Shown one piece after another: positions 55,770 to 64,000 of a stretch of DNA of 64,000 nucleotides. The notes under the pieces are model-generated. The model was not told the origin of the DNA, searched no databases, and saw only the letters and a program-made list of their open reading frames with translations. The first letter of the stretch is position 1; each line of letters opens with the position of its first letter. The position numbers and the translations under genes are program-made. Source of the stretch: Artemisia argyi (lineage: Eukaryota; Streptophyta; Magnoliopsida; Asterales; Asteraceae); the NCBI GenBank assembly GCA_030686995.1, contig CM060696.1:8166487-8230486 (forward strand). Direction: 5' to 3'.

Positions 55770-56170
55770 CTTCGTGTTAATACAAATAACGTCAAAAATG
55801 TTATTTGCATTATTCGGTCTTTTCGTGTTTTGATAATCACAAAATATAAATACATGTTACGTAAAGTTACGGTTTATAAGTTTTTAATCGAGGAAACTCG
55901 TTACTTCTACGTAGCTGCTTCAAAATCACTTCATGTATGAACAAACTTTATACCGTCATTAGTTAAGTGATCAAAGAGTTTTATTTTCGCCTAAACTTGC
56001 ATTTTTAATTTTGACAAAACATTTTCACAATGTATTTTTGTGATTTTAAAGAAATTTTTTATTAAGAAAATAAATTCAAATTCAAACTTTATAACATCTA
56101 GATTTTCACAATATATTTTTGTGATTTTAAGTATTCACCACGTCAGGACAAAAAGGGAGCATTTTGTCAC

Positions 56171-56266
56171 GGCGGTCCCTTAAATAGGTCGACGGTCCCT
56201 TAGTGATAAAGGACTGTCTGGCATTTACGGGACCGTCCCTCTCCCTCTTATCGTCTATAAATACTG
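56171..56266 (+). promoter_or_regulatory. LTR promoter cassette: GGTCCC repeats and TATA box
   Basis: GGCGGTCCC, GACGGTCCC, GATAAAGGACTGTC and ACGGGACCGTCCC are spaced over about 75 bp and followed by TATAAATA (56256-56263). The same cassette is at 62660-62752 in the 3' LTR, and partial copies are at 58641, 60461 and 61786 inside the element. The word GGGACCGTCCC is palindromic, as is typical of transcription-factor sites. The factor is unknown. Confidence 0.6.
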
Positions 56267-56540
56267 AACTGTTACACTTCAAAAAACAGACTTTCACACA
56301 CACAAAACTTTCTGGTCTTTGTTCATTTTACTCTTTGATCACTATAACATGTCGGTATATGTTTATAAGTGATTTCCTCTTCCGTCAAGTGCAAGAGAAG
56401 AACTCTCGACAACTATGAAGATTCGAGATGTTACAGGTGTCCACACACAAACGTAACAAGTGTTACGGTGATAGGTTATGTATATTATGTCATTGTTTTC
56501 CGACTTGTGTGTGAGTCGAGGATGGGGATATTTGTGTGAA

Positions 56541-56846
56541 CTTGGATGGTGATGTAGTTCCAAGTATTATATTTGTGTGAGCTTGGATGGTGATGTAGAT
56601 CCAAGAAGTCTTGTAACTAGATTAATTCATGTATTTGATGTGAGGAGAGTCATGTCCTAAAGTGTAGGTTAGGACTTGTTGAGTCATTATGTAAAGACTT
56701 AGATCGGGTGATGATCCAAGTGTGTCAAGTGTGTGAAGGCTTGATTCGGGTGAAGAATCAAGTGAGTCATGTGTGTGAAGGCTTGGTTCGGGTGAAGAAC
56801 CAAGAATGTCAAATAAGTGAAGTCTTGGATCGGGTGAAGATTCAAG
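56541..56846 (+). repeat. array of six CTTGG...CCAAG hairpins, four at 42-bp spacing
   Basis: Hairpins lie at 56541-56564, 56582-56605, 56698-56720, 56740-56762, 56782-56804 and 56824-56846. The last four form a perfect 42-bp tandem array. Each has an 8-bp stem and a GGGTGAA-like loop. The stem bases differ between units but change together on both sides. They lie downstream of the TATA box, so they would be in the transcript leader. The array is repeated at 63030-63335. Confidence 0.85.
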
Positions 56847-57277
56847 TTGGACAAGAGTGCTTGTTCGTGTGGTCACGTGGGCCTTGGAATAGATTGTTCT
56901 AGCTATGATTAGAACTCGACATTATACTTAGTGTCGTTAAGCCTTGTATAAGCATGTGTACGGATTGCTCCGCCTGAAGGAGTGTGTTGATATAGTGATT
57001 GATAACTCTCGAGTGTGGTACTCTGGGAGTGGATTAGGACGGAGAGTGAGCTTCGTGCCGAACCACACTATAAATCGTCGCGTCTTTTGGTTGTGTTCTT
57101 TCCTTACTCTTTACTTTGCTTCTTTATTTGTGTATGCTAGTAACCAAATTGATATCACATAACTAGTAGGATTCAACAAGTTTGTAAAAGAAAAATAACC
57201 AGACCTAAAATGGCTAAACGCTTTAGAAAATTAAAAAGAAGCGGTGAAACTATTCAACCCCCTTCTAGTTTCTACAA

Positions 57278-57290
57278 TTGATATCAGAGC
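57278..57290 (+). other. primer-binding site (tRNA-Met type)
   Basis: TTGATATCAGAGC, one base after the LTR, differs from the common TGGTATCAGAGC site by a single base. Confidence 0.75.
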
Positions 57291-57359
57291 TTCGTTTATC
57301 AAGATCTTTAAAGTATAGTGTACTTTAAAACTTGAATCGATATATAGAATCAAAATGAT

Positions 57360-57990
57360 ATCTAGAAGGGTGTTATTTGAAAAAGCCACCATTTTTCGAA
57401 AATGAAAATTTTGTCATTTGGAAAAATGAATTTGAAAGTTATGTGAAATCATTAGATCACAATCTTTGGTATGTCATTTCTATTGATGATTTACAATCAA
57501 TAAAAGGAAGCTTTGCTAATAAGTTTTTCATAAGAAACTTGTGTGAAATATTTGAAGCAAAAATTTTTGATTTATGAATCTTTGCCAAAAATTGAGTTTG
57601 ATAAAACAATTTTATATCAAATGGCAAATGGCATTTGGTAAAATGGTTTAAACATACATCAAGAAAATATTCAAGCCAAAGATAATGAAAATGTGATATT
57701 AGAAAAACACTTAGTTTAAGTGGAATCATACACTACTAGTTTGAATGTCTTCATTGTAGGTAATATTGCCGACAAGAATTTCTTAAGCAACTTAGTTGGT
57801 GTACCTATCTACTTGCTTTGATGTGGTGACAATTAAGAAGACTATGTGTGGTTTAATGTGGAAAGTGGATAGCTAGCTAAGAAGAAAATACGCGCCTTAA
57901 GTATGTAGACAATCAAATGGTTATCTCACCAAGCCGATTGCATTACTAATCATATAGACAAATTGCCAAGTGAGTATCATCTAGTTTTGC
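57360..57990 (+). pseudogene. decayed copia-type gag
   Basis: A 66-codon open piece (57377-57577) encodes KKPPFFENENFVIWKNEFES and then YVKSLDHNLWYVIS, the typical N-terminus of copia gag proteins. Downstream, stops and frameshifts occur every few dozen codons. No zinc knuckle or protease is found. Together with the primer-binding site it identifies the element as copia-derived. Confidence 0.7.
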
Positions 57991-58640
57991 ATCACCAACA
58001 ACACATGTTTTGGTTATGTACTAATAAGGATATCTAAAGGCCAAGGTAAGTCTTCTTACTAATCTTGACTATTATGTTTGCTATTTAATTGCTTGCTATA
58101 TGTTCATGTAACTACATGATTAGAGATTACATGCTTATATGCTAGATAATGTTTGTATGCCAATATGTGCTAGACATTTTGTGTAGATTAGACATTTTGT
58201 CTAAATGCTTATCCTTCTTTGGATTCAAGCAAGTTATTTGGAAACACAATGGTCTTGCTACAACCATTGTTTATAGCAAATTTGGCGTCAATCAATCACT
58301 ATAGACGATGCACACTTACTTCACTCTTTGTTTGCTCTCTAGTTCTCGTCTGTAACGTTTCTTGAAACTTATTTGATTGACTTCTAGCTTCCTCGATGCA
58401 AATCTCATCCTTAAATCTCATTCTCTCTTTTCTTCTGTTTCGACTCAAAATCCACTCTTTAATCAAGCGTATCGAGTCTTTCACTCTTCTTATGTCTCAA
58501 TTCCACTCCATACCCATTCCTTAGCCTACTCGTGCGTATTGAGTCATTTTCGTGTCTTAAAATTCGAAGTGTTATGTTTAAAACCAAAGACTTTTTCATT
58601 AAGACCAAAACTCCAAAAATCGTCCAAAAACCAAGCTATT

Positions 58641-58740
58641 GGCAATGGTCCCCAAATGATCGGCGGGCCCAAATTGATAAGGGACCGTCTGTGACTTTTT
58701 AAGCAAAACGCGTTTCTCATTCTATAAATACCAGTAAAAC
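58641..58740 (+). promoter_or_regulatory. internal copy of the LTR promoter cassette with TATA box
   Basis: GGCGGGCCC, GATAAGGGACCGTCTG and TATAAATA (58733-58740) repeat the arrangement of the LTR promoter at 56171-56266. It lies about 500 bp upstream of the accessory ORF and would provide that ORF with its own LTR-like promoter. Confidence 0.55.
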
Positions 58741-58866
58741 ATATCAACACCTTGTTTGACTGCTGTGTTGCTGAGAAACATGATTAAGTTTTCACCATTA
58801 CATTAAGTTTTTAATCCAAGGTTTCAAGCTCATTCACCAACTACTCCTACATATTTGTCATCAATT

Positions 58867-59227
58867 GTAAGTCAAACTCATCAAATTCTTCCTTTAAGAT
58901 GAATAATTAGAATTTATTACAAAATTGAAATTGGGGATCTTAAATAAATTTTCTAAATTTAGTACAATTAAGATCTAAACTCAACAATAGATAAATAGTA
59001 ATATTATTTAGTACAATCATAAGTCAATTGAAATGATTTCTTGTATACAAGGTATAAACATGATAATTTACATTGTAGGAAGATATCATTAACATGAGTT
59101 CTAAAATATATACTTGTACTTCACATTGGTTAATACATGTCAAAAACATTAGTTCTATGTGGTAATCAAAACAAATACTAAGAAAGATAAAACTCTAACA
59201 ATAACTTTGTGATTCTTTCTTTCATAG
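58867..59227 (+). other. probable 5'-UTR intron before the accessory ORF
   Basis: GTAAGT (58867-58872) is a consensus donor, and TTTGTGATTCTTTCTTTCATAG (ending 59227) is a strong acceptor 8 bp before the ORF's ATG at 59236. The transcript start would be the TATA box at 58733. Confidence 0.5.
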
Positions 59228-59235
59228 GAAACATA

Positions 59236-60231
59236 ATGTCACACATATATGATTTTGATCATCTTAACACCGACTCTTATACTCCTAGAATTTCTCTCGA
59301 ACCAACCACTCCGGGAAGTCATATTCGTCCCTATGTGAATGTTGAGACTCGTGGCTTTCATGAGGGACGAATCGTTGATCCCTCCTTAGCCTATCACAGA
59401 GACATTAATACCACTTTTCGTGCTATTGGATTCGATTGCTTGCTTCACATCAATGAGAAAATTTGTCCTCGCTTTGTGTTAGAATTCTTTGGACAAGTTG
59501 AACTCGTACGTAACGAGGATCAATCTTTGTCACTTTGGTTTTGGATTAGGAACTTCGAATTTGTCCTTATTCTTGACCAATTTGCTCAAATCCTTCGTAT
59601 TCCCAATCATGGGCAATGTGCCTACTCTGAAGATTGGTGTCTCGAATCACTTTTTAACTATAGAGAAGAAAATAGTCCCTATTGTTCCTACATACCTTGC
59701 CCTTGTGAAATTACCAAACTTCTTCGCACTAATAGGAACTTCCCTTACCTTGATCAAACAAAAATTCATATGATAGAGGTTCGTGATGAACTGATTCCTT
59801 GGGTTGTCATCCTAAAAGAGAACACTCTTGGTCTCAAAGGGATTCGTGAGCAACTTCCGGCGTGCTGTGCTCACAGGATGTACTGTCTCCACACCCAACA
59901 ACCGTATAATCTTGCCTATCACTTTGCTATGCGAATTGTACATCGCAAGGGGAATCAAACTAAATTGATACCCTACGGGATGTTCCTTACTCATCTCTAT
60001 CACTACATGATAAACTTTCATCCCTATCTCCGTGGTCCTAAATACTCTCTATTTGATCCTGTCATGGAACTCATTAATGATCTCCATATCTCCTCCATCT
60101 TTATTTCCTCAGCATTTGTTGACTATGACATCTATGATGATCCCACACTCGAGATTGAGGAACAAGCTAGAGTCAAGAAAGTCATGCAACAAGAACCTGT
60201 CACAAACACCATTGACAAGGATGTACTATGA
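59236..60231 (+). CDS. accessory retrotransposon ORF, 331 aa
   Basis: An open frame of 331 codons. I prefer the ATG at 59236, 8 bp after a strong 3' splice site, over the upstream ATG at 59209. The protein contains RFVLEFFGQVELVRNEDQSL, a WIRNFEFVLILDQFAQILRI segment and, near residue 235, YNLAYHFAMRIVHRK followed by LIPYGMFLTHLYHY. From memory this is the conserved globular accessory domain found in many Asteraceae copia-type elements (often annotated as putative plant transposon protein), with no assigned function. The similar accessory domain at 1981-3639 belongs to the same general group of proteins but a different part of it. It is the only open ORF in this element, with its own apparent promoter and 5'-UTR intron, so it could be expressed. 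No catalytic motif is visible to me. Confidence 0.75.
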   Translation: MSHIYDFDHLNTDSYTPRISLEPTTPGSHIRPYVNVETRGFHEGRIVDPSLAYHRDINTTFRAIGFDCLLHINEKICPRFVLEFFGQVELVRNEDQSLSLWFWIRNFEFVLILDQFAQILRIPNHGQCAYSEDWCLESLFNYREENSPYCSYIPCPCEITKLLRTNRNFPYLDQTKIHMIEVRDELIPWVVILKENTLGLKGIREQLPACCAHRMYCLHTQQPYNLAYHFAMRIVHRKGNQTKLIPYGMFLTHLYHYMINFHPYLRGPKYSLFDPVMELINDLHISSIFISSAFVDYDIYDDPTLEIEEQARVKKVMQQEPVTNTIDKDVL

Positions 60232-60460
60232 TGATTTATTATGAAGCACTTAATTGCTAGGTTACCTATGTACTCGTATCATTAGGATTTGTTAACTCTT
60301 GATTGCTGTTATTCATGAATGCTTGTTTAAACCTGCCTTTAATTTGCATGATTGTGTAGCACTATTCTCTTACAATTCAGTTCTACTATTGTTCTGAATG
60401 AGTGTTGTTATATGTTGTTTGCAGAAATGAGGAACTGGGCAAAATTCTGCGAACCCACTG

Positions 60461-60535
60461 CCGGCGGTCCTTTATTGATTCAGCAGTCCTCCAGTGATAA
60501 GGGACCGTCTGGGGTTTAAAGGACCGTCCCTGTGG
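60461..60535 (+). repeat. second internal promoter-like cassette
   Basis: CCGGCGGTCC, GATAAGGGACCGTCTGG and AAAGGACCGTCCC repeat the LTR cassette without a TATA box. It is located between the two accessory ORFs. Confidence 0.6.
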
Positions 60536-60750
60536 GATCACGGATTTTTGCACTATTTTCTTCATTCCTGCAATCCTAAACCTATTGCATGATTATCACC
60601 ACCTTACCTTATTTAGATAAACATTTCTAAGTGCTTAAAAACTCCTAATGTATGTATTGTCCAAACCATGACCATGCTTGATTATTTAAACCTTCCTCAT
60701 CACCCTCAACCTCCTCACAATCATCTTTCAATCCAACTTCATCACCTATA

Positions 60751-61464
60751 ATGGCCTCATCCTCCACTTCCTTGCCAACAACAAACAAAGAACCCACAAC
60801 ACAACCATCAAACAAAAGGCCTAAGCTCAAAATGATTTGACCTCAAACCAATTTCATTGACCTCACACTCTATGACACCACTCCATCTCCTAAGTCACCA
60901 CCATCATCACCTCAAGCACCAAGTGCACCACTTAAAATACCATCCACCAATGTAACACATCACTCTTCATCTAAGACATCCTCTAGCTCAAAGACAACCA
61001 CATCACCTTTCTCATCATTCATCAAAAACTTGTCACCCTTGCTCACCCAATCTAGTTCGGGTGCTTACACTCCATTCGTGAGTAATCAACCATCATCTCC
61101 CACTCATTCTATCTCATCACCAAGAAACCAACATCCTCCTCCAACAAACTCATCTAATCATACCACCACATCACCAAACGGGCCTTTAGAGAACACTCCT
61201 CCCACTCCACCATCATCTCCAAATCTTGGCAATCCCGTTCCCTAATACTTTGCTAAAAACCACACCGTGGGGTGTGCTTGTTGTTACCACAACTTTCATC
61301 TCATTCACTCTCTTCGAGATGAACTTCACATCATGTTTGGTCACATTGAGTATCTCATTGCTCAACAAAATGTGCAACCAACTCCCCTTGCTTTAATGCC
61401 ACCATCGGCAACTCCTTCGGCTCCATCTTTATCCTCTCCATTATCCACTCCACCCTCCGACTAG
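60751..61464 (+). pseudogene. Pro/Ser-rich second accessory ORF, two internal stops
   Basis: One frame runs from ATG 60751 to TAG 61462-61464, broken by TGA 60838-60840 and TAA 61243-61245. The product is dominated by Ser, Pro and Thr (for example TTSPNGPLENTPPTPPSSPN), with a more structured segment LIHSLRDELHIMFGHIEYLI near the end that may be a coiled coil. It probably continued the accessory protein of 59236-60231 as a downstream exon or ORF. I do not know its function. Confidence 0.5.
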
Positions 61465-61785
61465 ATATTCTCAAAAATCTAGTCATGAATAATCAAGTGG
61501 AAGTTGTGCTTTGTACCAGACATGCAATGGGAATGATCTAAAATTATCTACTTGTTGTCTTATTTAACGATTAATGCTGTTATTTCTATGATGTGTTTGT
61601 TATGAAATTTTTATGATAGTCATTGTATGCTTCTTTTGGATGAAATGAATGAATGATATGTTTTGAATTATGATAATTTGTTGTGATATTAGTCTAGGTT
61701 GAACATGAAAATGGACTAAAAATATCTAACCTTAAAAATGGGAAGTTACTTAAATTACAACATTTCTGCCAACTTGGAAGCCTAC

Positions 61786-61860
61786 TGCCGGCAGTCCCTT
61801 AAATGGACTGGCGTTCCCAAATCAATAAGGGACTATCCCCCTATTTACGGGACCGTCCCT
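61786..61860 (+). repeat. third internal promoter-like cassette
   Basis: CCGGCAGTCCC, AATAAGGGACTATC and TACGGGACCGTCCC follow the same order as the LTR cassette, more diverged and without TATA box. Confidence 0.6.
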
Positions 61861-62256
61861 AGTAGTGCGCAAAATTAAATTCTATTATGTGTCTTTCTAT
61901 CTGATTCCTGCACTACATAATTTATTTCACATCCATATCATCTTTCCATACCTTCATATATGTATATGTATGCATGTGCTTTGTTCTAACTCTGTTTTGT
62001 AGCACATCACCATAGCTCGATTCCCCGGTGCCCTCATTAAGGGGGAGCACTTAGCTAGGGGGAACTTGTATTTCGTTGATCACTCCAACGATTCTCTTTC
62101 AAGGGTGCTCATGTCTCCTCTCCTCAACAACCATGACACACCTTTTTGATTCTACAAAAAGGGGGAGACGTAACGGGAAAACTCATTGAAAATTTATCAA
62201 CGCATAATTTTACCTAAAATGAGTTTATATTTTGTAATCATCAAAAAGGGAGAGAT

Positions 62257-63764
62257 TGTTAATACAAAAAATGTCAAAAACGTTATTTGCATTATTCGGT
62301 CTTCTCGTGTTTTGATAATTACAAAATATAAAGACATGTTACGTAAAGTTACGGTTTATAAGTTTTTAATCGAGGAAACTCGTTACTTCTACATAGCTGC
62401 TTCAACATCACTTCATGTATGAACAAACTTTATACCGTCATTAGTTAAGTGATCAAAGAGTTTTATTTTCACCTAAACTTACATTTTTATGTTTGACAAA
62501 ACATTTTCACAATGTATTTTTGGGTTTTTAAAGAAATGTTTTATTAACAAAATAAATTCAAATTCAAACTTTATAACAGCTACTTTTCCCCCCAAATCAG
62601 TTCAGCCTGAACCAGATAAGTTTTCACCACGTCAGGACAAAAAGGGAGTGTTTTGTCGTGGCGGTCCCTTAAATAGGTCGACGGTCCCTTAGTGATAAAG
62701 GACCGTCTGGCATTTATGGGGCCGTCTCTCTCCCTTTTGTCGTCTATAAATACCGAACTGTTACACTTCAGAAAACAGACTTTCACACACACAAAACTTT
62801 CTGGTCTTTGTTCATTTTATTCTTTGATCACTATAACATGTCGGTATATGTTTATAAGTGATTTCCTCTTCCGTCAAGTGCAAGAGAAGAACTCTCGACA
62901 ACTATGAAGATTCGAGATGTTATAGGTGTCCACATAGAAACGTAACAAGTGTTACGGTGATAGGTTATGTATATTATGTCATTGTTTTTCGACTTGTGTA
63001 TGAGTCGAGGATGGGAATATTTGTGTGAACTTGGATGGTGATGTAGTTCCAAGTATTATATTTGTGTGAGCTTGGATGGTGATGTAGATCCAAGAAGTCT
63101 TGTAACTAGATTAGTTCATGTATTTGATGTGAGGAGAGTGATGTCCTAAAGTGTAGGTTAGGACTTGTTGAGTCATTATGTAAAGACTTGGATCGGGTGA
63201 TGATCCAAGTGTGTCAAGTGTGTGAAGGCTTGATTCGGGTGAAGAATCAAGTGAGTCATGTGTGTGAAGGCTTGGTTCGGGTGAAGAACCAAGTATGTCA
63301 AATAAGTGAAGGCTTGGATCGGGTGAAGATTCAAGTTGGACAAGAGTGTTTGTTCATGTGGTCACGTGGGCGTTGGAATAGATTGTTCTAGCTATGATAA
63401 GAACTCGACATTATGCTTAGTGTCGTTAAGCCTTGTGTAAGCATGTGTACGGATTGCTCCGCCTGAAAGAGTGTGTTGATATAGTGATTGATAACTCTCG
63501 AGTGTGGTACTCGGGGAGTTGAGTAGGACGGAGAGTGAGCTTCGTGCCGAACCAATATAAATCGCCGCGTCTCTTGGTTGTGTTCTTTCTTTGCTCTTTA
63601 CTTTGCTTGTTTATTTGTGTATGCTAGTAACCAAATTGATATCACATAACTAGTAGGATTCAACAAGTTTGTAAAAGAAAAATAACCGGACCTAAAACGG
63701 CTAAATGCTTTAGAAAATTAAAAAGAAGCGGTGAAACTATTCAAACCCCCTTCTAGTTTCTACA
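62257..63764 (+). repeat. 3' LTR of the pol-less copia-like element
   Basis: The partner of 55775-57276. It has TATAAATA at 62745-62752, hairpins at 63030-63053 and 63071-63094, and the 42-bp array from 63187 (units at 63187, 63229, 63271 and 63313). The purine tract AAAAAGGGAGAGAT (62243-62256) directly precedes it. Confidence 0.93.
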
Positions 63765-63778
63765 CTTCGCTCTCTTAT
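63765..63778 (-). pseudogene. unknown plant gene, split exon (right part)
   Basis: Fourteen nucleotides including the CTTCG target copy, preceded on the minus strand by a splice acceptor (TAATAG, 63779-63784). They join in phase with the exon at 55769-55674. Confidence 0.55.
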
Positions 63779-63857
63779 CTATTACAAAGAATAAACGTTT
63801 ATTTGTTAAAACTATCAAAATAATTTAATTTACATCTACGAGTTTAAATTAATTTAC

Positions 63858-64000
63858 TTGCAGCAGTATAATACGGTATCTGACGAGTGGGAAACCTCAA
63901 CATAGTGGGATAAACTCTTTCGTTGTACCACCCCAAACCTGAATCATCAAACACCATCAATTTCAATATGTCATCTCCTGAATTAGTGAATACCATCCTC
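63858..64000 (-). pseudogene. unknown plant gene, upstream exon running off the window
   Basis: On the minus strand an open frame enters from the right edge and encodes DDILKLMVFDDSGLGWYNER and then PTMLRFPTRQIPYY, up to a GTAAAT donor at 63857-63852. It joins in phase with the next exon (phase 1), and that one with the last exon. The gene therefore had at least three exons in this window, and its start lies beyond 64000. I do not recognise the family. It is a pseudogene only because the LTR element has interrupted the middle exon. Confidence 0.5.

Larger units (their letters stand above)
55775..57276 (+). repeat. 5' LTR of the pol-less copia-like element
   Basis: It carries the promoter cassette (56171-56266, with TATAAATA at 56256-56263) and, downstream within the transcribed part, the hairpin repeat array 56541-56846. 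Confidence 0.93.
55775..63764 (+). mobile_element. pol-less copia-like LTR element with accessory ORF, 8.0 kb
   Basis: LTRs 55775-57276 (1502 bp) and 62257-63764 (1508 bp) start TGTTAATAC and end TTTCTACA. The duplication CTTCG is at 55770-55774 and 63765-63769. The primer-binding site TTGATATCAGAGC (57278-57290) differs by one base from the TGGTATCAGAGC type of copia elements, and a purine tract AAAAAGGGAGAGAT precedes the 3' LTR. Inside are a decayed gag, a 331-aa accessory ORF and a broken Pro/Ser-rich ORF, but no protease, integrase or RT. LTRs differ by several per cent. It inserted into an exon of the minus-strand gene. Confidence 0.93.

Noticed and set aside
56708..56902. 64-codon ORF over the hairpin repeats, also at 63188-63391
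   Set aside because: The repeat unit is 42 bp, a multiple of three, so an open frame is expected by structure. The hairpin covariation explains the sequence better.

Overview
This window is nuclear DNA of a flowering plant, almost certainly a eudicot and most likely a daisy-family (Asteraceae) species. It has very low gene density, spliceosomal introns and layers of LTR retrotransposons. It also carries two accessory retrotransposon domains that I associate from memory with Asteraceae copia elements: the C-terminal extra domain at 1981-3639 and the extra ORF at 59236-60231. The taxonomic call is inference. No rRNA, tRNA, CRISPR or bacterial operon is visible. Nearly everything can be assigned to transposable elements or to host-like genes broken by them.

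Left part (1-16304). Fragments come first: a copia extra domain with three in-frame stops (1981-3639), a small minus-strand pseudogene (3994-4335) and one end of a CACTA transposon (to 5652). A heavily decayed Ty3/gypsy element of chromovirus type follows, with gag from about 6230, RT about 14220, RNase H about 14790 and integrase tail about 15720. It is split inside its gag zinc knuckle by a complete, apparently very young Ty1/copia element (7257-12635). That element has 409-bp LTRs with no difference seen by eye, TSD ACTTA and an uninterrupted 1334-aa polyprotein on the minus strand.

Middle-left (16305-27183). A long region best read as the gypsy 3' LTR carries nested insertions: a 497-bp hAT MITE with TSD ATAAAAGT, and a 5596-bp non-autonomous CACTA (19413-25008) with TSD AAT. 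The CACTA itself contains further MITEs and apparent captured exon pieces.

Middle-right (27357-55049). Pieces of two replication protein A-like (RPA70, OB-fold) genes lie beside a possibly intact four-exon small gene (45438-46218) and a PIF1/Helitron helicase C-terminal remnant (54882-55049), which suggests an old Helitron neighbourhood. Three LTR insertions cut this region: a decayed Athila-type element (28230-38902, TSD TAGAT), a 3569-bp solo-LTR-like element (40191-43759, TSD ATGAT), and a younger non-autonomous Athila relative (47026-54775, TSD CGTAC). The last encodes one open 756-aa protein joining gag, a protease-like domain and an integrase C-terminal tail, with no RT, RNase H or integrase core.

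Right edge (55367-64000). A minus-strand multi-exon gene of unknown function is split inside an exon by a copia-like, pol-less LTR element (55775-63764, TSD CTTCG). That element encodes the accessory ORF. Its LTR leader carries an array of hairpins with compensatory changes between units, and a GGTCCC/GGGACCGTC promoter-like cassette occurs in both LTRs and three times internally. These right-edge structures, the gag-protease-integrase-tail protein and the TGACGCCGTCA arrays next to the Athila-type TATA boxes are the most notable signals.
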